Shown here: positions 18,196 through 25,261 of the stretch, piece by piece
Layout of the letters: each line of letters opens with the position of its first letter
Numbering within the stretch: the first letter of the stretch is position 1
Assembly (NCBI RefSeq): GCF_009676705.1
Contig: NZ_CP046046.1
Location: 1,116,001 to 1,180,000, forward strand
Origin: Spiribacter sp. 2438
GTDB taxonomy: Bacteria > Pseudomonadota > Gammaproteobacteria > Nitrococcales > Nitrococcaceae
Direction: 5' to 3'
Length of the DNA stretch: 64,000 nt
Notes under the pieces: generated by a model
Told to the model about the DNA's origin: nothing
Databases searched by the model: none
The model's input: only the letters and a program-made list of their open reading frames with translations
Program-made: the position numbers and the translations under genes

Positions 18196-18504
18196 TTACG
18201 CTCCGGGGACATTGAAATCTCGCCACCGCGTCGGTGCGGAATACGCCATGTAGAGCAGATGCAGGGGCTGACCGAGGCGCGTCAGGCCAAGCATCCGAGC
18301 AGCACACTAATGCCGGCTCAATATCTCCCGCACCCTGTCCCCGCGGTCATTGAGCTGACCATAATTGCCCCGGGCACAAAGCAACCCATCGGCTGTCGAG
18401 GGGTTGAGGAGGATACATAACAAAACTTGACCATCCGGTGCCCAGCGACGCAACAGGTGGTAGCGGTAGGCCCCGCAGGCGCTCAGTTGCGCGTCTCTTT
18501 TCAT
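18196..18504 (-). pseudogene. DUF1643 family gene, internally deleted and with a stop
   Basis: From the ATG at 18504 the residues AYRYHLLRRWAPDG and VLLCILLNPSTAD are the conserved DUF1643 N-terminus. A TAG stops this after 65 codons. In the same frame the sequence then gives LGLTRLGQPLHLLYMAYSAP and ends at TAA 18196, matching the DUF1643 C-terminal segment. The family middle, roughly 60 residues, is missing. DUF1643 proteins are uncharacterised, about 150-170 aa, and frequent on mobile islands. It follows the 110-aa gene and is probably the third gene of that small operon. Confidence 0.72.
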
Positions 18505-18537
18505 ACGCTAACCGGTGACAACAACGACCCGGATGGA

Positions 18538-18870
18538 TCACTGCAACGCCGGACTACGCCGCGCAAGACAAACCGTCCGATCGGCACCATAATCAACCAA
18601 CTCCACCCGCAGATCCTCAAACGCCGAAACCACCTGTACCCGCGTGGGTGACAGGGAGACACACCCGGTTCGCACCCGCCAGCGCTCGTCCGCAAGGTGA
18701 TCCACCAGCTTGATCCGCAGGTCCGCCATTTTCGAGACCACGACCACCCGCTCGGACAGTTCGCCGCTCGCGCCCGATGCAACGAGGCACAGGGTCAGCA
18801 CGGCCGCTCTCACAATGGTGGCCATGGAGGCCCGACCGCTGCGGTGCTTGTCGTCTGGCTCGCCTGTCAC
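18538..18870 (-). CDS. Small exported protein with an internal repeat
   Basis: Protein of 110 aa from a GTG at 18870 that follows the stop of the 93-aa gene directly (TGAGTG) and has GGGGAGG 5 nt upstream. A hydrophobic segment (ATIVRAAVLTLCLVASGASG, about 17-36) ends in a plausible signal-peptidase site. The mature part contains two related units of about 35 residues: VVVVSKMADLRIKLVDHLAD with a following Cys, and VQVVSAFEDLRVELVDYGAD with a following Cys. The two Cys could form a disulfide. I do not recognise the family. A decayed partial copy lies near 23.7 kb. Confidence 0.6.
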   Translation of the reverse strand: MTGEPDDKHRSGRASMATIVRAAVLTLCLVASGASGELSERVVVVSKMADLRIKLVDHLADERWRVRTGCVSLSPTRVQVVSAFEDLRVELVDYGADRTVCLARRSPALQ

Positions 18871-19152
18871 TCAGTCCTCCCCGGGGCGCCGCATAAACTC
18901 CGGCCCAGCCGCTGACCGCATCATGGCATCCGCAAGCTCCCGCCGCTCCTTCAGCTCTTTCAGGGCGGCGGCCTCTTCCGCGGCAAAGTTCGCTTCCATT
19001 GCGTCGAGATTGGCCTGGACCAGCTCCTCAAAGGGCGTCTGACTAAGATAGGCATTGACCTCGTCGGCCGAGTATCCGAGTGCGAAGAGTCGATCGGAGG
19101 CAACGATGTAGTGAAGCGGGTTGTCTTTGCCCTGTCGCGCATTACCGCTCAT
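18871..19152 (-). CDS. Hypothetical protein, 93 aa
   Basis: ATG at 19152 with GGAGGG 5 nt upstream. The protein begins MSGNARQGKDNPLHYIVASD; its second half is a charged helix rich in Glu, Ala and Lys (AEEAAALKELKERREL, about 59-74) with coiled-coil character, ending FMRRPGED. No recognised domain. It is first of the three-gene minus-strand cassette, coupled to the exported protein gene. The corresponding region in the second cassette copy is deleted, so this may be the only intact version here. Confidence 0.55.
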   Translation of the reverse strand: MSGNARQGKDNPLHYIVASDRLFALGYSADEVNAYLSQTPFEELVQANLDAMEANFAAEEAAALKELKERRELADAMMRSAAGPEFMRRPGED

Positions 19153-19426
19153 GAAGCCCTCCGGTCGTTGCCCTCACTATTGGACGCTGTCTGGCGGCCG
19201 TCCCTGGCCGAATCCGGTATCTCCCATCGGCGCAATCCATGCCTGATACACCGTACTGGTGAGGGCCGTCAGTTTGTGTCGGAGGAAGTCTGCTGGCGGG
19301 GAAGATTTGGATACAGGCAAGCCGCACGAATCTGTCCAGATTGGCGGACAAAAGATACGGGATGATCGATCATCGATGTCGATATTTTCTTCTACAGCTG
19401 CTGGTGTCCAAGAGGGGAGCCGGACG

Positions 19427-19542
19427 ATGAAAGACCAGTATTTCGGCGACATCAACGACTACCGAAAGTACGGACTGCTAAGAGCGATCACCGCCAGTAG
19501 CGGGCTCCGGCTGCTTGTCGTCTGGATGCTGACCCCTGACGA
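19427..19542 (+). pseudogene. Hypothetical protein start, cut by the IS3 element
   Basis: ATG at 19427 with GAGGGGAG upstream. Thirty-eight codons read MKDQYFGDINDYRKYGLLRA and on to WMLTPDE, then the frame enters the IS3-family element. The start resembles a family of uncharacterised proteins on mobile islands that begin MKDQYFGDxNDYxKYxLL. The rest of the gene is not found on the far side of the IS, so more than a simple insertion occurred. Confidence 0.6.
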
Positions 19543-19547
19543 GGGTT

Positions 19548-20576
19548 CTACCCCCCCACCGCGCACGGTTTCGTTAACCGCCGTTTTTGATCCATCGGTT
19601 GCTCAACCCGCCGCCGCATTCTCGGGTTGTGGAATCGCTCAATATAATCAAAGACATCACTTCGCGCCTCGGCCTGCGTTAAATAGCGCCGGCGGCGAAC
19701 CCGGTCACGCTTGAGGAGACCGAGGAACCCTTCTGCCGCGGCGTTATCGCCACAGTGGCCAACCGCGCTCATGCGGCAGATAACGTTGTGATCGCGCAGA
19801 AAAGCCAGGGATTCACCACTGGTGAACTGCGTCCCGCGGTCGGAGTGCGGGATCACCGGGCTGTTGTCTTCTCTCTGCCAGTTCGCCATCAGAACCGCTT
19901 TGAGCACCAGATGTCGGTCTTGCCGTGCACTCATCGACCAGCCGAGAACCACGTTGTTGTAGAGGTCAATGACCGCAGCCAAATACAGCCAACTCTCGCC
20001 GGTACGGATATAGGTGATATCCGTCACCCACCGCTCGTTGGGCGCTGCCGCGCGGAAGTCCCGTTCGAGATGATTGCTCACCGCCACCGGTCGGCCGCCA
20101 GAGCGCTTGCGACGCCATGCGCGACGTTGCGGAATACCCTGCAGCCCCTCGGTGGCCATCAGCCGGGCCACTCGATTGAGGCTGAGAGACTCCCCCTCAT
20201 AGAAGAGCTCCTCATGCATACGAGGGGCTCCAAGAACACCTTGATGGTCTTCGTGAAGCTCCCGCATGCGCCGGCGCAGCCGTTGGTTCTCAGCAGAACG
20301 CTGGCTTACCAGTCGTGCAAGCCAAGCATAGAACCCGCTTGGCGAGACTTTCAGACAGCGGCACATCAGTCGGACAGAATATTCACCGCGACAGCGCTGG
20401 ATCACCTGGTACCGCCGGGTGACTCCCTGGCGAAGAACGCTGCCGCATCGCGCAAAAAATCCCGTTCCTTTTTCACCCGTGCAAGCTCTCGCCTCAGCCG
20501 GGCGACCTCTTCGTCTCGTGGTTGGCCCTTGCCGGGGAAAGAGTCCTCGCCAGCGGTGTGGGAAGCCCGGCACCAA
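19548..20576 (-). CDS. IS3-family transposase OrfB (DDE integrase)
   Basis: The open frame is 342 codons; real homology starts near RRYQVIQRCRGEYSVRLMCR (about 20414), so the first 54 codons are probably not used on their own. The DDE triad is visible as WVTDITYIRT, HSDRGTQFTS and DNAAAEGFLGLLKRD. The product is expected as an OrfAB fusion by -1 ribosomal frameshifting near the end of orfA, whose frame is offset by exactly -1. The core catalytic domain appears undamaged. Confidence 0.85.
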   Translation of the reverse strand: MVPGFPHRWRGLFPRQGPTTRRRGRPAEARACTGEKGTGFFARCGSVLRQGVTRRYQVIQRCRGEYSVRLMCRCLKVSPSGFYAWLARLVSQRSAENQRLRRRMRELHEDHQGVLGAPRMHEELFYEGESLSLNRVARLMATEGLQGIPQRRAWRRKRSGGRPVAVSNHLERDFRAAAPNERWVTDITYIRTGESWLYLAAVIDLYNNVVLGWSMSARQDRHLVLKAVLMANWQREDNSPVIPHSDRGTQFTSGESLAFLRDHNVICRMSAVGHCGDNAAAEGFLGLLKRDRVRRRRYLTQAEARSDVFDYIERFHNPRMRRRVEQPMDQKRRLTKPCAVGG

Positions 20577-20725
20577 CGCTCGAGGACCGAGCGATGAATA
20601 CCAAGATCATGCGCAACGTCTTTGATCGTCACATCAGACCGACTCGCGAGCTCGACCGCTTCCTCTTTGAACTCTCGACTGAACCGTCGTCTCTTCTGTC
20701 CCATCGGACACCCCCTGCTTCCCAT
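20402..20725 (-). CDS. IS3-family OrfA (transposase HTH subunit)
   Basis: 107 aa from the ATG at 20725; an internal ATG at 20704 (MGQKRRRF) is a possible true start. An HTH segment (KDVAHDLGIHRSVLERWCR) is followed by a leucine-zipper-like helix (EEVARLRRELARVKKERDFL) and FFARES, the standard OrfA pattern. It overlaps orfB by 175 nt in the -1 frame. Confidence 0.83.
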   Translation of the reverse strand: MGSRGCPMGQKRRRFSREFKEEAVELASRSDVTIKDVAHDLGIHRSVLERWCRASHTAGEDSFPGKGQPRDEEVARLRRELARVKKERDFLRDAAAFFARESPGGTR

Positions 20726-20769
20726 GATGAAGCTTTTCAGATGTGTCCGCAGCTATGGGGTAGAACCCG

Positions 20770-20841
20770 GATATCGCCTCGAAGCTCGGGTGCAGTACCA
20801 GCACGGTGCAGCGGGTGAAGAAGGAGCGTCAGGCGGCGTAG
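20770..20841 (+). pseudogene. Serine recombinase C-terminal HTH tail
   Basis: Twenty-three codons directly after the IS3 end read DIASKLGCSTSTVQRVKKER and stop at TAG 20841. This is the typical C-terminal HTH tail of resolvase/invertase recombinases. The catalytic part is absent, having been lost at the IS junction. The stretch is short, so the call rests on motif likeness only. Confidence 0.5.
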
Positions 20842-20927
20842 GGGTAGTCAGCGTCAAGCTTCATGCCTTTAGCGCGGATCCGCGACATATTCTCGCTTCG
20901 GCGCTTCCGGTCGAGCTTATCGGCCAC
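20829..20927 (-). pseudogene. vsr: Truncated vsr (very short patch repair) gene
   Basis: A GTG at 20927, with ACAGGA directly upstream, lies 34 nt after the restriction endonuclease stop. It starts MADKLDRKRRSENMSRIRAK and continues GMKLD. Vsr endonucleases begin with exactly this kind of segment (R-S-x-x-M-S-x-I-R-x-K-x-x-K-P-E). Homology ends after about 26 codons, at the junction with the recombinase tail, and the frame stops at 20829. Vsr repairs T:G mismatches arising from deaminated 5-methylcytosine and is often linked to C5 methyltransferase genes, as here. The nuclease core is missing, so it is non-functional. Confidence 0.6.
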
Positions 20928-20961
20928 TCCTGTACCCGCTATCGCAGGTGAATTAGCCCAA

Positions 20962-21822
20962 TCAGATAATCAGATCCAGTGGCAGGTCGCCAATATCCCT
21001 TAGTCGCTTGCCATGGATCATTGTTTGAAGCAGCTCGTGGGCATCCATCATGTTTAGCTCTTTAACCGTATCCACCAACTCCGGCAATGCGAAGTGATAC
21101 ACGCAATCAATGTCGCCGGTGCCTAGGGCAATCGAGGCGATGCGGTTCGGCGTGGGCTCACCGGTCAATACGACCACATGTGGCAGTTTTCCCTTTCGGT
21201 TCCTGACAAGATTCAGGCCCTCTGACCGGGCGTTCTGTGCTCGATCGCTTCTCATGGTCCATTTGCATGAGACGCTTGCATGCAGTATCGGCCGCTCGCT
21301 ATTGGTCTTCCGAATAGGTGTATGGCGCGCCGTCGTAAGGTCAACCAAATTATCTTCGGAGTTGATGGTGTCGTCGTCCTCCGGAAAGCGCACAACAACT
21401 ACGTCGGGCTTAATGAGGTAGTCACTGCCTAGCGCTGCTGCGAGCTCGGGATTGGACTTTGACGCGTGATCAAGCGCAGCGAGGTGCTCATACTGATCAA
21501 ACTGTGCAATGGCGGATCTGCCGCCAACGCCTTTGCTGATGTTCCATTTGCCGGGCCGCAGGTGGTTGAGTGCTGGGAATGTTTCTTCAAGATATTCTTT
21601 GCAAATTTCTTCAAACTTGCTGCCCGCCATCTGGCCTGAGAGGCGTGCTCCCACGGCCTCTGCGCCGAGCTTCTTCATAATTCCGGCAGCAATTCTTTTG
21701 CTGGCCGCACTGTCCTTGTCGGCGTTACTGGGCACACCTTTGTCATCGGTCCGCAAAACCGAACTCAACAGAGCAGCATGGAAGCCACGCCTCGCCTCAG
21801 ATAGAAACGTTTCTTTAGTCAT
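20962..21822 (-). CDS. NgoMIV-type restriction endonuclease
   Basis: Protein of 286 aa, the same length as NgoMIV as I remember it. The catalytic residues fall at matching positions: Glu71, Asp140 (LIKPD), Lys187 in SCKWTMRSDRAQNARSEGLN, and Glu201. Much of the block from 183 to 212 looks nearly identical to NgoMIV. NgoMIV is a tetrameric type IIF enzyme that cuts G^CCGGC at two sites together; the same specificity is expected here. The ATG overlaps the methyltransferase stop (ATGA). The neighbourhood contains GCCGGC sites, for example at 29212, so the host depends on the methyltransferase. Confidence 0.92.
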   Translation of the reverse strand: MTKETFLSEARRGFHAALLSSVLRTDDKGVPSNADKDSAASKRIAAGIMKKLGAEAVGARLSGQMAGSKFEEICKEYLEETFPALNHLRPGKWNISKGVGGRSAIAQFDQYEHLAALDHASKSNPELAAALGSDYLIKPDVVVVRFPEDDDTINSEDNLVDLTTARHTPIRKTNSERPILHASVSCKWTMRSDRAQNARSEGLNLVRNRKGKLPHVVVLTGEPTPNRIASIALGTGDIDCVYHFALPELVDTVKELNMMDAHELLQTMIHGKRLRDIGDLPLDLII

Positions 21823-22802
21823 AACGCGGCCTGTTTGAGCTCAGCGGCGTCAGCCGCAATAAGGCATTCGTAAATCTTTTCAGCTACCGCTTGAGCGACT
21901 GGTGGCGGAAAAGCATTTCCAACTTGTCGGTAGGAGGCAGTCTTGCGTCCTACAAATTTCCAATCGTCGGGGAAACCCTGAAGCCGTGAGACCATTTTGA
22001 CGGTAAGCCGAGGTATCCCAACAAAGTCCTTCTCTGGGGCGTCATTGGCGATACCCATGCCGTCAACGCCCAAGACGGCCCATGCTCGCTTCGCGCGGGT
22101 CGGACCAAGGTCAGGACCGCCGTGCTTCAAGGAACCGCCAACGATAGTTGGAGCGATATTATCAGCTCTTTCTTTCCACGATTTAGCGCCCTTCCACCCA
22201 TTGGCGACCATGAGATCGTACAGAGTCTGGCCTACGGTGGGTGGTTTCCGACCTGTGCCTAGTGGCCACGCCACTTCATTGGCCACATCTTTCCTAAGGG
22301 CTACGATAACTACGCGAGGGCGGAGCTGCGGAACCCCGAAGTCAGACGCGTTCAGGAGATGCCACTCGGCGTGGTACCCCATCGTTTCCATCCGCGCCTT
22401 CAACTGCTGACGGAAATCCTCAAAGACAGCTCCCAAGAAGCCGCGCACGTTCTCGAGCATCACGGCGCGTGGCCTAGTGATCTCAATAAGATCAAGGGCC
22501 GCGGGGAATAGGTTCCGCTCATCACGGTCCCCTAGCTGTTTGCCTGCAATTGAAAATGGTGGGCAGGGGAGACCGCCGGCGAGAAGGTCAATGCCCTCGA
22601 ACTCGGATGCGTCTTCCGCCACAAAGTCGCGTATGTCTTTCTCGAAGACACGCCATTCAGGGCGGTTGAACCGGAGCGTGGAGCAGCAATGCCGGTCTAT
22701 CTCTACGACAGCCTCATGCTGGAAACCAGCTTTTTCTAGGCCTAATGCCTGGCCCCCAGCACCCGCACACACTTCCAGCGAGCGGAAACCCTTGTTATTC
22801 AT
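21819..22802 (-). CDS. C5-cytosine DNA methyltransferase (cognate of NgoMIV-type enzyme)
   Basis: Protein of 327 aa from the ATG at 22802 (AGAGGA 7 nt upstream); a GTG 21 nt earlier is less likely. The C5-methylase motifs are in order: motif I EVCAGAGGQALGLEKAG (10-26), motif IV GLPCPPFS with catalytic Cys80, motif VI ENVR (117-120), motif VIII QLRPRV (159-164), and motif X near the end (YRQVGNAFPPPVAQAVAEKI). It would methylate cytosine in GCCGGC and protect against the endonuclease that follows with an ATGA overlap. The methyltransferase coming first helps safe establishment in a new host. Confidence 0.92.
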   Translation of the reverse strand: MNNKGFRSLEVCAGAGGQALGLEKAGFQHEAVVEIDRHCCSTLRFNRPEWRVFEKDIRDFVAEDASEFEGIDLLAGGLPCPPFSIAGKQLGDRDERNLFPAALDLIEITRPRAVMLENVRGFLGAVFEDFRQQLKARMETMGYHAEWHLLNASDFGVPQLRPRVVIVALRKDVANEVAWPLGTGRKPPTVGQTLYDLMVANGWKGAKSWKERADNIAPTIVGGSLKHGGPDLGPTRAKRAWAVLGVDGMGIANDAPEKDFVGIPRLTVKMVSRLQGFPDDWKFVGRKTASYRQVGNAFPPPVAQAVAEKIYECLIAADAAELKQAAL

Positions 22803-22917
22803 GTCCGATCCTCTTTTGCTCACAGTATCGACAATACAATCGCCGCCCAGAATCGCTAGTCTTCATCCTCGAAGAGAGAGAGGGTGGTCGGCAGCTCTCA
22901 TCGCGGGCGATAAGTTC

Positions 22918-23028
22918 CTTCATGAACTCTCGACTGAACCGTCATCTCTTCTGTCCCATCGGACACCTCCTGCTTCCCATGATGAAGCTTTTCAGATGTG
23001 TCCGTAGCTATGGGGTAGAACCCGTTCT
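22918..23028 (-). mobile_element. Fragment of the IS3-family element (5' end)
   Basis: On the minus strand this begins GGGTTCTACCCC at 23028 and runs through orfA codons for about 110 bp, closely matching the full element before homology is lost at about 22918. It is joined directly to the interior of a second IS3-type orfA. Confidence 0.75.
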
Positions 23029-23282
23029 CGTCCTCGAGCTCCTTGAGCCGCTTCATCATCGAGGTGTCCATGCCGCCAAACCTAGAGCGCCACTTATAGA
23101 ACGTCGCACTGCTGATGCCGTGCTCGCGGCAGAGGTCCGGGACCTTGACCCCGGCTTCAGCCTGCTTGAGCACCGCCATGATCTGGCTGTCGGTGAATCG
23201 TGATTTACGCATGTGGAATCTCCTGTCCTTACTAGGGTACAAAATTCCACTTATCACCTCGATCATTTTTCGGGGGGATTAC
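23029..23282 (-). mobile_element. Second IS3-type element, truncated orfA
   Basis: ATG at 23212 with AGGAGA upstream starts MRKSRFTDSQIMAVLKQAEA, then REHGISSATFYKWRSRFGGM and KRLKELEDEN. This is the OrfA N-terminus of the IS2/IS407-like groups, distinct from the complete IS nearby. It is cut after 61 codons by the start of another IS fragment (23028). The left end of this element probably lies near 23282, where GGGTAATCCCCCC occurs. No orfB remains. Confidence 0.75.
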
Positions 23283-23285
23283 CCA

Positions 23286-23355
23286 GGGCTCTACCCCATT
23301 GCTGCGTGCACAACTGGAGCGCTTCATCATGAGAAACTGAAGGTGTCCGATTGGA
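23286..23355 (+). mobile_element. Diverged IS3-type end remnant
   Basis: Begins GGGCTCTACCCCATTGCTGC, resembling the ends at 18060 and 20768 but with many substitutions. It sits at the same place relative to cassette copy 2 as the 18060 end does to copy 1, so it predates the cassette duplication. Confidence 0.6.
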
Positions 23356-23905
23356 CAGAACGGACGACAGCACAACTTAGGATGTCACCGATGGTGTCTG
23401 ACAGCATCGACCCCCTGTTTATTACGGTCCGGGGAAGTTGAAATCCCACCGTGGCGCCGGTGCGGAATACGCCATGTAGAGGGGATGCCGGGGTTGACCG
23501 AGGCGCGTCATGCCAAGGATCCGAGCAGCACACTGATGCCGGCTCAACATCTCCGCACCCTGTCCCGGCGGTTATTCAGCTGACCATGATTGCGCCCAAG
23601 CACAACCAAATCCAGCGGCTGTCGAAGGGTTGAGGAGAACCCATAACAAAACTTGACCAATCGGTGCCTAGCGACACACCCGGTTCGCACCCGCCAGCGC
23701 TCGTCCGCAAGGTGATCCACCAGCTTGATCCGCAGGTCCGCTATTTTCGAGACCACGACCACCCGCTCGGACAACCCGCCGCTCCCTCAAATCTTTCAAG
23801 GCGGCCATCCTTGGCCGGATCCGGTATCTCCCACCGGCGCAGTCCATGCATGCCGCAGTGTATGGGCAGGACCGTCAGATTGTGTCGGAGGCAGGTTAGC
23901 AGGCG
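23341..23905. repeat. Duplicated cassette, copy 2 (deleted version)
   Basis: Direct, imperfect repeat of 18113-19300. It lacks the equivalents of 18450-18660 and most of 18770-19190, so the 93-aa and 110-aa genes are destroyed. The first deletion has short GAC homology at its ends. Nothing else is visible up to the thiolase ribosome-binding site at about 24011. Confidence 0.8.
23422..23660 (-). pseudogene. DUF1643 relic, second copy
   Basis: On the minus strand the residues GQVLLWVLLNPSTAAG appear near 23655, and LGMTRLGQPRHPLYMAYSAP appears before a TAA at 23422. These are the N- and C-terminal DUF1643 signatures. The C-terminal part is closer to the family consensus (GQPRHPLY) than that of copy 1, while the start codon region and middle are gone. 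Confidence 0.65.
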
Positions 23906-24023
23906 CCCGAGAACGGCGGACAGGCCGGGAATCCACTCCACCCACCCCACGGTAGACTCGCACCCGCGAACCGCCGAAACTGGCCCCGGGCGGGACAAGC
24001 CCCAAAAAACGAGGAGAGGGATC

Positions 24024-25214
24024 ATGACGGGACAGCAGGATGTAGTGATCGTCGGTGGAGCACGGACCGCCATCGGTGTGTTCGGCGGTGGCCTCAAGGA
24101 TGTGCCGCCGACACAGCTCGCCGCCACGGCGTTGCGGGAGTCGGTCAAGCGCGCGGGGGTCGCCCCCGATCAGGTGAGTCAGGTGGTGTTCGGCAATGTC
24201 ATCCACACCGAACCCCGGGACATGTACTTGAGCCGCGTGGCCGCCCTGGAGGGTGGGCTGCCCGACAGTGCCTGCGCGCTGACGTTGAACCGGCTCTGTG
24301 GCAGTGGCCTGCAGGCGATTGTCACCGCGGCGTCCTACATCCGCCTGGGTGAGGCCGAGGCGGTGGTCGGGGGTGGCGCGGAGTGCATGTCGCGGGCACC
24401 CTACTGGTTGCCAACGGCGCGCTGGGGACAGCGGATGGGCGACGGCGGCATGGTGGACGCCATGGTGGGGGCGCTGACCGATCCCTTCGATCACTGCCAC
24501 ATGGGCATCACCGCCGAGAATGTCGCCGAGAAGTGGGGCATTTCCAGGGACGAGCAGGATGCGCTGGCCCTGCAGTCCCATCAGCGCGCGTCGGCGGCCA
24601 TTGAGGCCGGTCACTTTGCCGAACAGATCGTCCCGGTCTCCATCAAGACCCGCAAGGGCGAGGTGGTGTTTGATACCGACGAGGGGCCGCGGGCCGATAT
24701 TAGCGCCGAGCGGCTCGGCAGCATGCGCCCGGTGTTCAAGCGCGAGGGTGGCACGGTCACCGCGGGCAATGCCTCGTCCATTAACGATGGCGCCGCGGCG
24801 GTCACGATGATGTCCGCCGCGGCGGCCGAGCGGGCCGGGGTCAGGCCGCTGGCGCGTCTGGTGGGTGCATCGCTGGCGGCGGTGGACCCCAAGTACATGG
24901 GCATTGGCCCGGTGCCGGCGATTCAGCAGTTGATGGAGCAGACCGGCGTCAATGCCGACGACGTCGACGTCTGGGAGATCAATGAAGCCTTCGCCGCCCA
25001 GGCCCTGGCGGTGGTGAAGGATCTCGGGCTTGATCCGGCCCGGGTCAATCCGAATGGCAGCGGGGTCTCCCTCGGTCACCCCATTGGTGCCACCGGCGCC
25101 AACTTGACCGTCAAGGCCCTCGCCGAACTGCAGCGCACCAGTGCCCGGTATGCGGTCATCAGCATGTGCATTGGCGGTGGCCAGGGCATTGCGGCGCTGA
25201 TCGAGCGCGTTTGA
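24024..25214 (+). CDS. phaA: Acetyl-CoA acetyltransferase (thiolase)
   Basis: Protein of 396 aa from the ATG at 24024 with GAGGAGAGGG upstream; the open frame extends further 5' but only through repeat debris. It catalyses condensation of two acetyl-CoA to acetoacetyl-CoA, or the reverse. Catalytic residues are the acylated Cys92 in LNRLCGSGLQAI, His352 in SLGHPIGATGA and Cys382 in MCIGGGQG. Cytoplasmic, biosynthetic/degradative class II thiolase. Phasin (42.5 kb) and acetoacetyl-CoA synthetase (57 kb) in the same window suggest a part in polyhydroxybutyrate or acetoacetate metabolism, but phaB and phaC are not here, so atoB is an equally good name. Confidence 0.92.
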   Translation: MTGQQDVVIVGGARTAIGVFGGGLKDVPPTQLAATALRESVKRAGVAPDQVSQVVFGNVIHTEPRDMYLSRVAALEGGLPDSACALTLNRLCGSGLQAIVTAASYIRLGEAEAVVGGGAECMSRAPYWLPTARWGQRMGDGGMVDAMVGALTDPFDHCHMGITAENVAEKWGISRDEQDALALQSHQRASAAIEAGHFAEQIVPVSIKTRKGEVVFDTDEGPRADISAERLGSMRPVFKREGGTVTAGNASSINDGAAAVTMMSAAAAERAGVRPLARLVGASLAAVDPKYMGIGPVPAIQQLMEQTGVNADDVDVWEINEAFAAQALAVVKDLGLDPARVNPNGSGVSLGHPIGATGANLTVKALAELQRTSARYAVISMCIGGGQGIAALIERV

Positions 25215-25220
25215 TCTCAA

Positions 25221-25242
25221 CCCCCGGGCTGCGGCCCGGGGG
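25221..25242 (+). terminator. GC hairpin after the thiolase gene
   Basis: A perfect 9-bp stem, CCCCCGGGC and GCCCGGGGG, with a TGCG loop starts 7 nt after the stop. No T-tract follows, so it may be a weak terminator or an mRNA 3'-end stabiliser. Confidence 0.55.
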
Positions 25243-25261
25243 CAGCTAATTGGGTGTCCGT

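Larger units (their letters stand above)
18113..19300. repeat. Duplicated cassette, copy 1 (longer)
   Basis: This stretch recurs in shortened form at 23341-23905. Matching blocks are 18113-18449 with 23341-23673, 18661-18768 with 23675-23790, and 19192-19290 with 23803-23902. Copy 1 carries, on the minus strand, the 93-aa gene, the 110-aa exported protein gene and the DUF1643 relic. Identity is high but clearly below 100 percent, so the duplication is not recent. Confidence 0.8.
19543..20768 (-). mobile_element. Full IS3-family insertion sequence (about 1.23 kb)
   Basis: Both ends begin GGGTTCTACCCC in inverted orientation (19543 inward and 20768 inward). Inside, on the minus strand, are overlapping orfA and orfB with the DDE catalytic triad. 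The 3 bases outside each end differ (CGA and GGA), so no target-site duplication is visible. The flanks also belong to unrelated broken genes. Three shorter fragments of the same or a close IS lie at 18060, 22918-23028 and 23286. Confidence 0.88.

Noticed and set aside
22898-23266. 122-codon minus-strand protein as a single gene
   Set aside because: It is a chimera: an IS3-type OrfA start joined at 23028 to the end of a different IS3 element.
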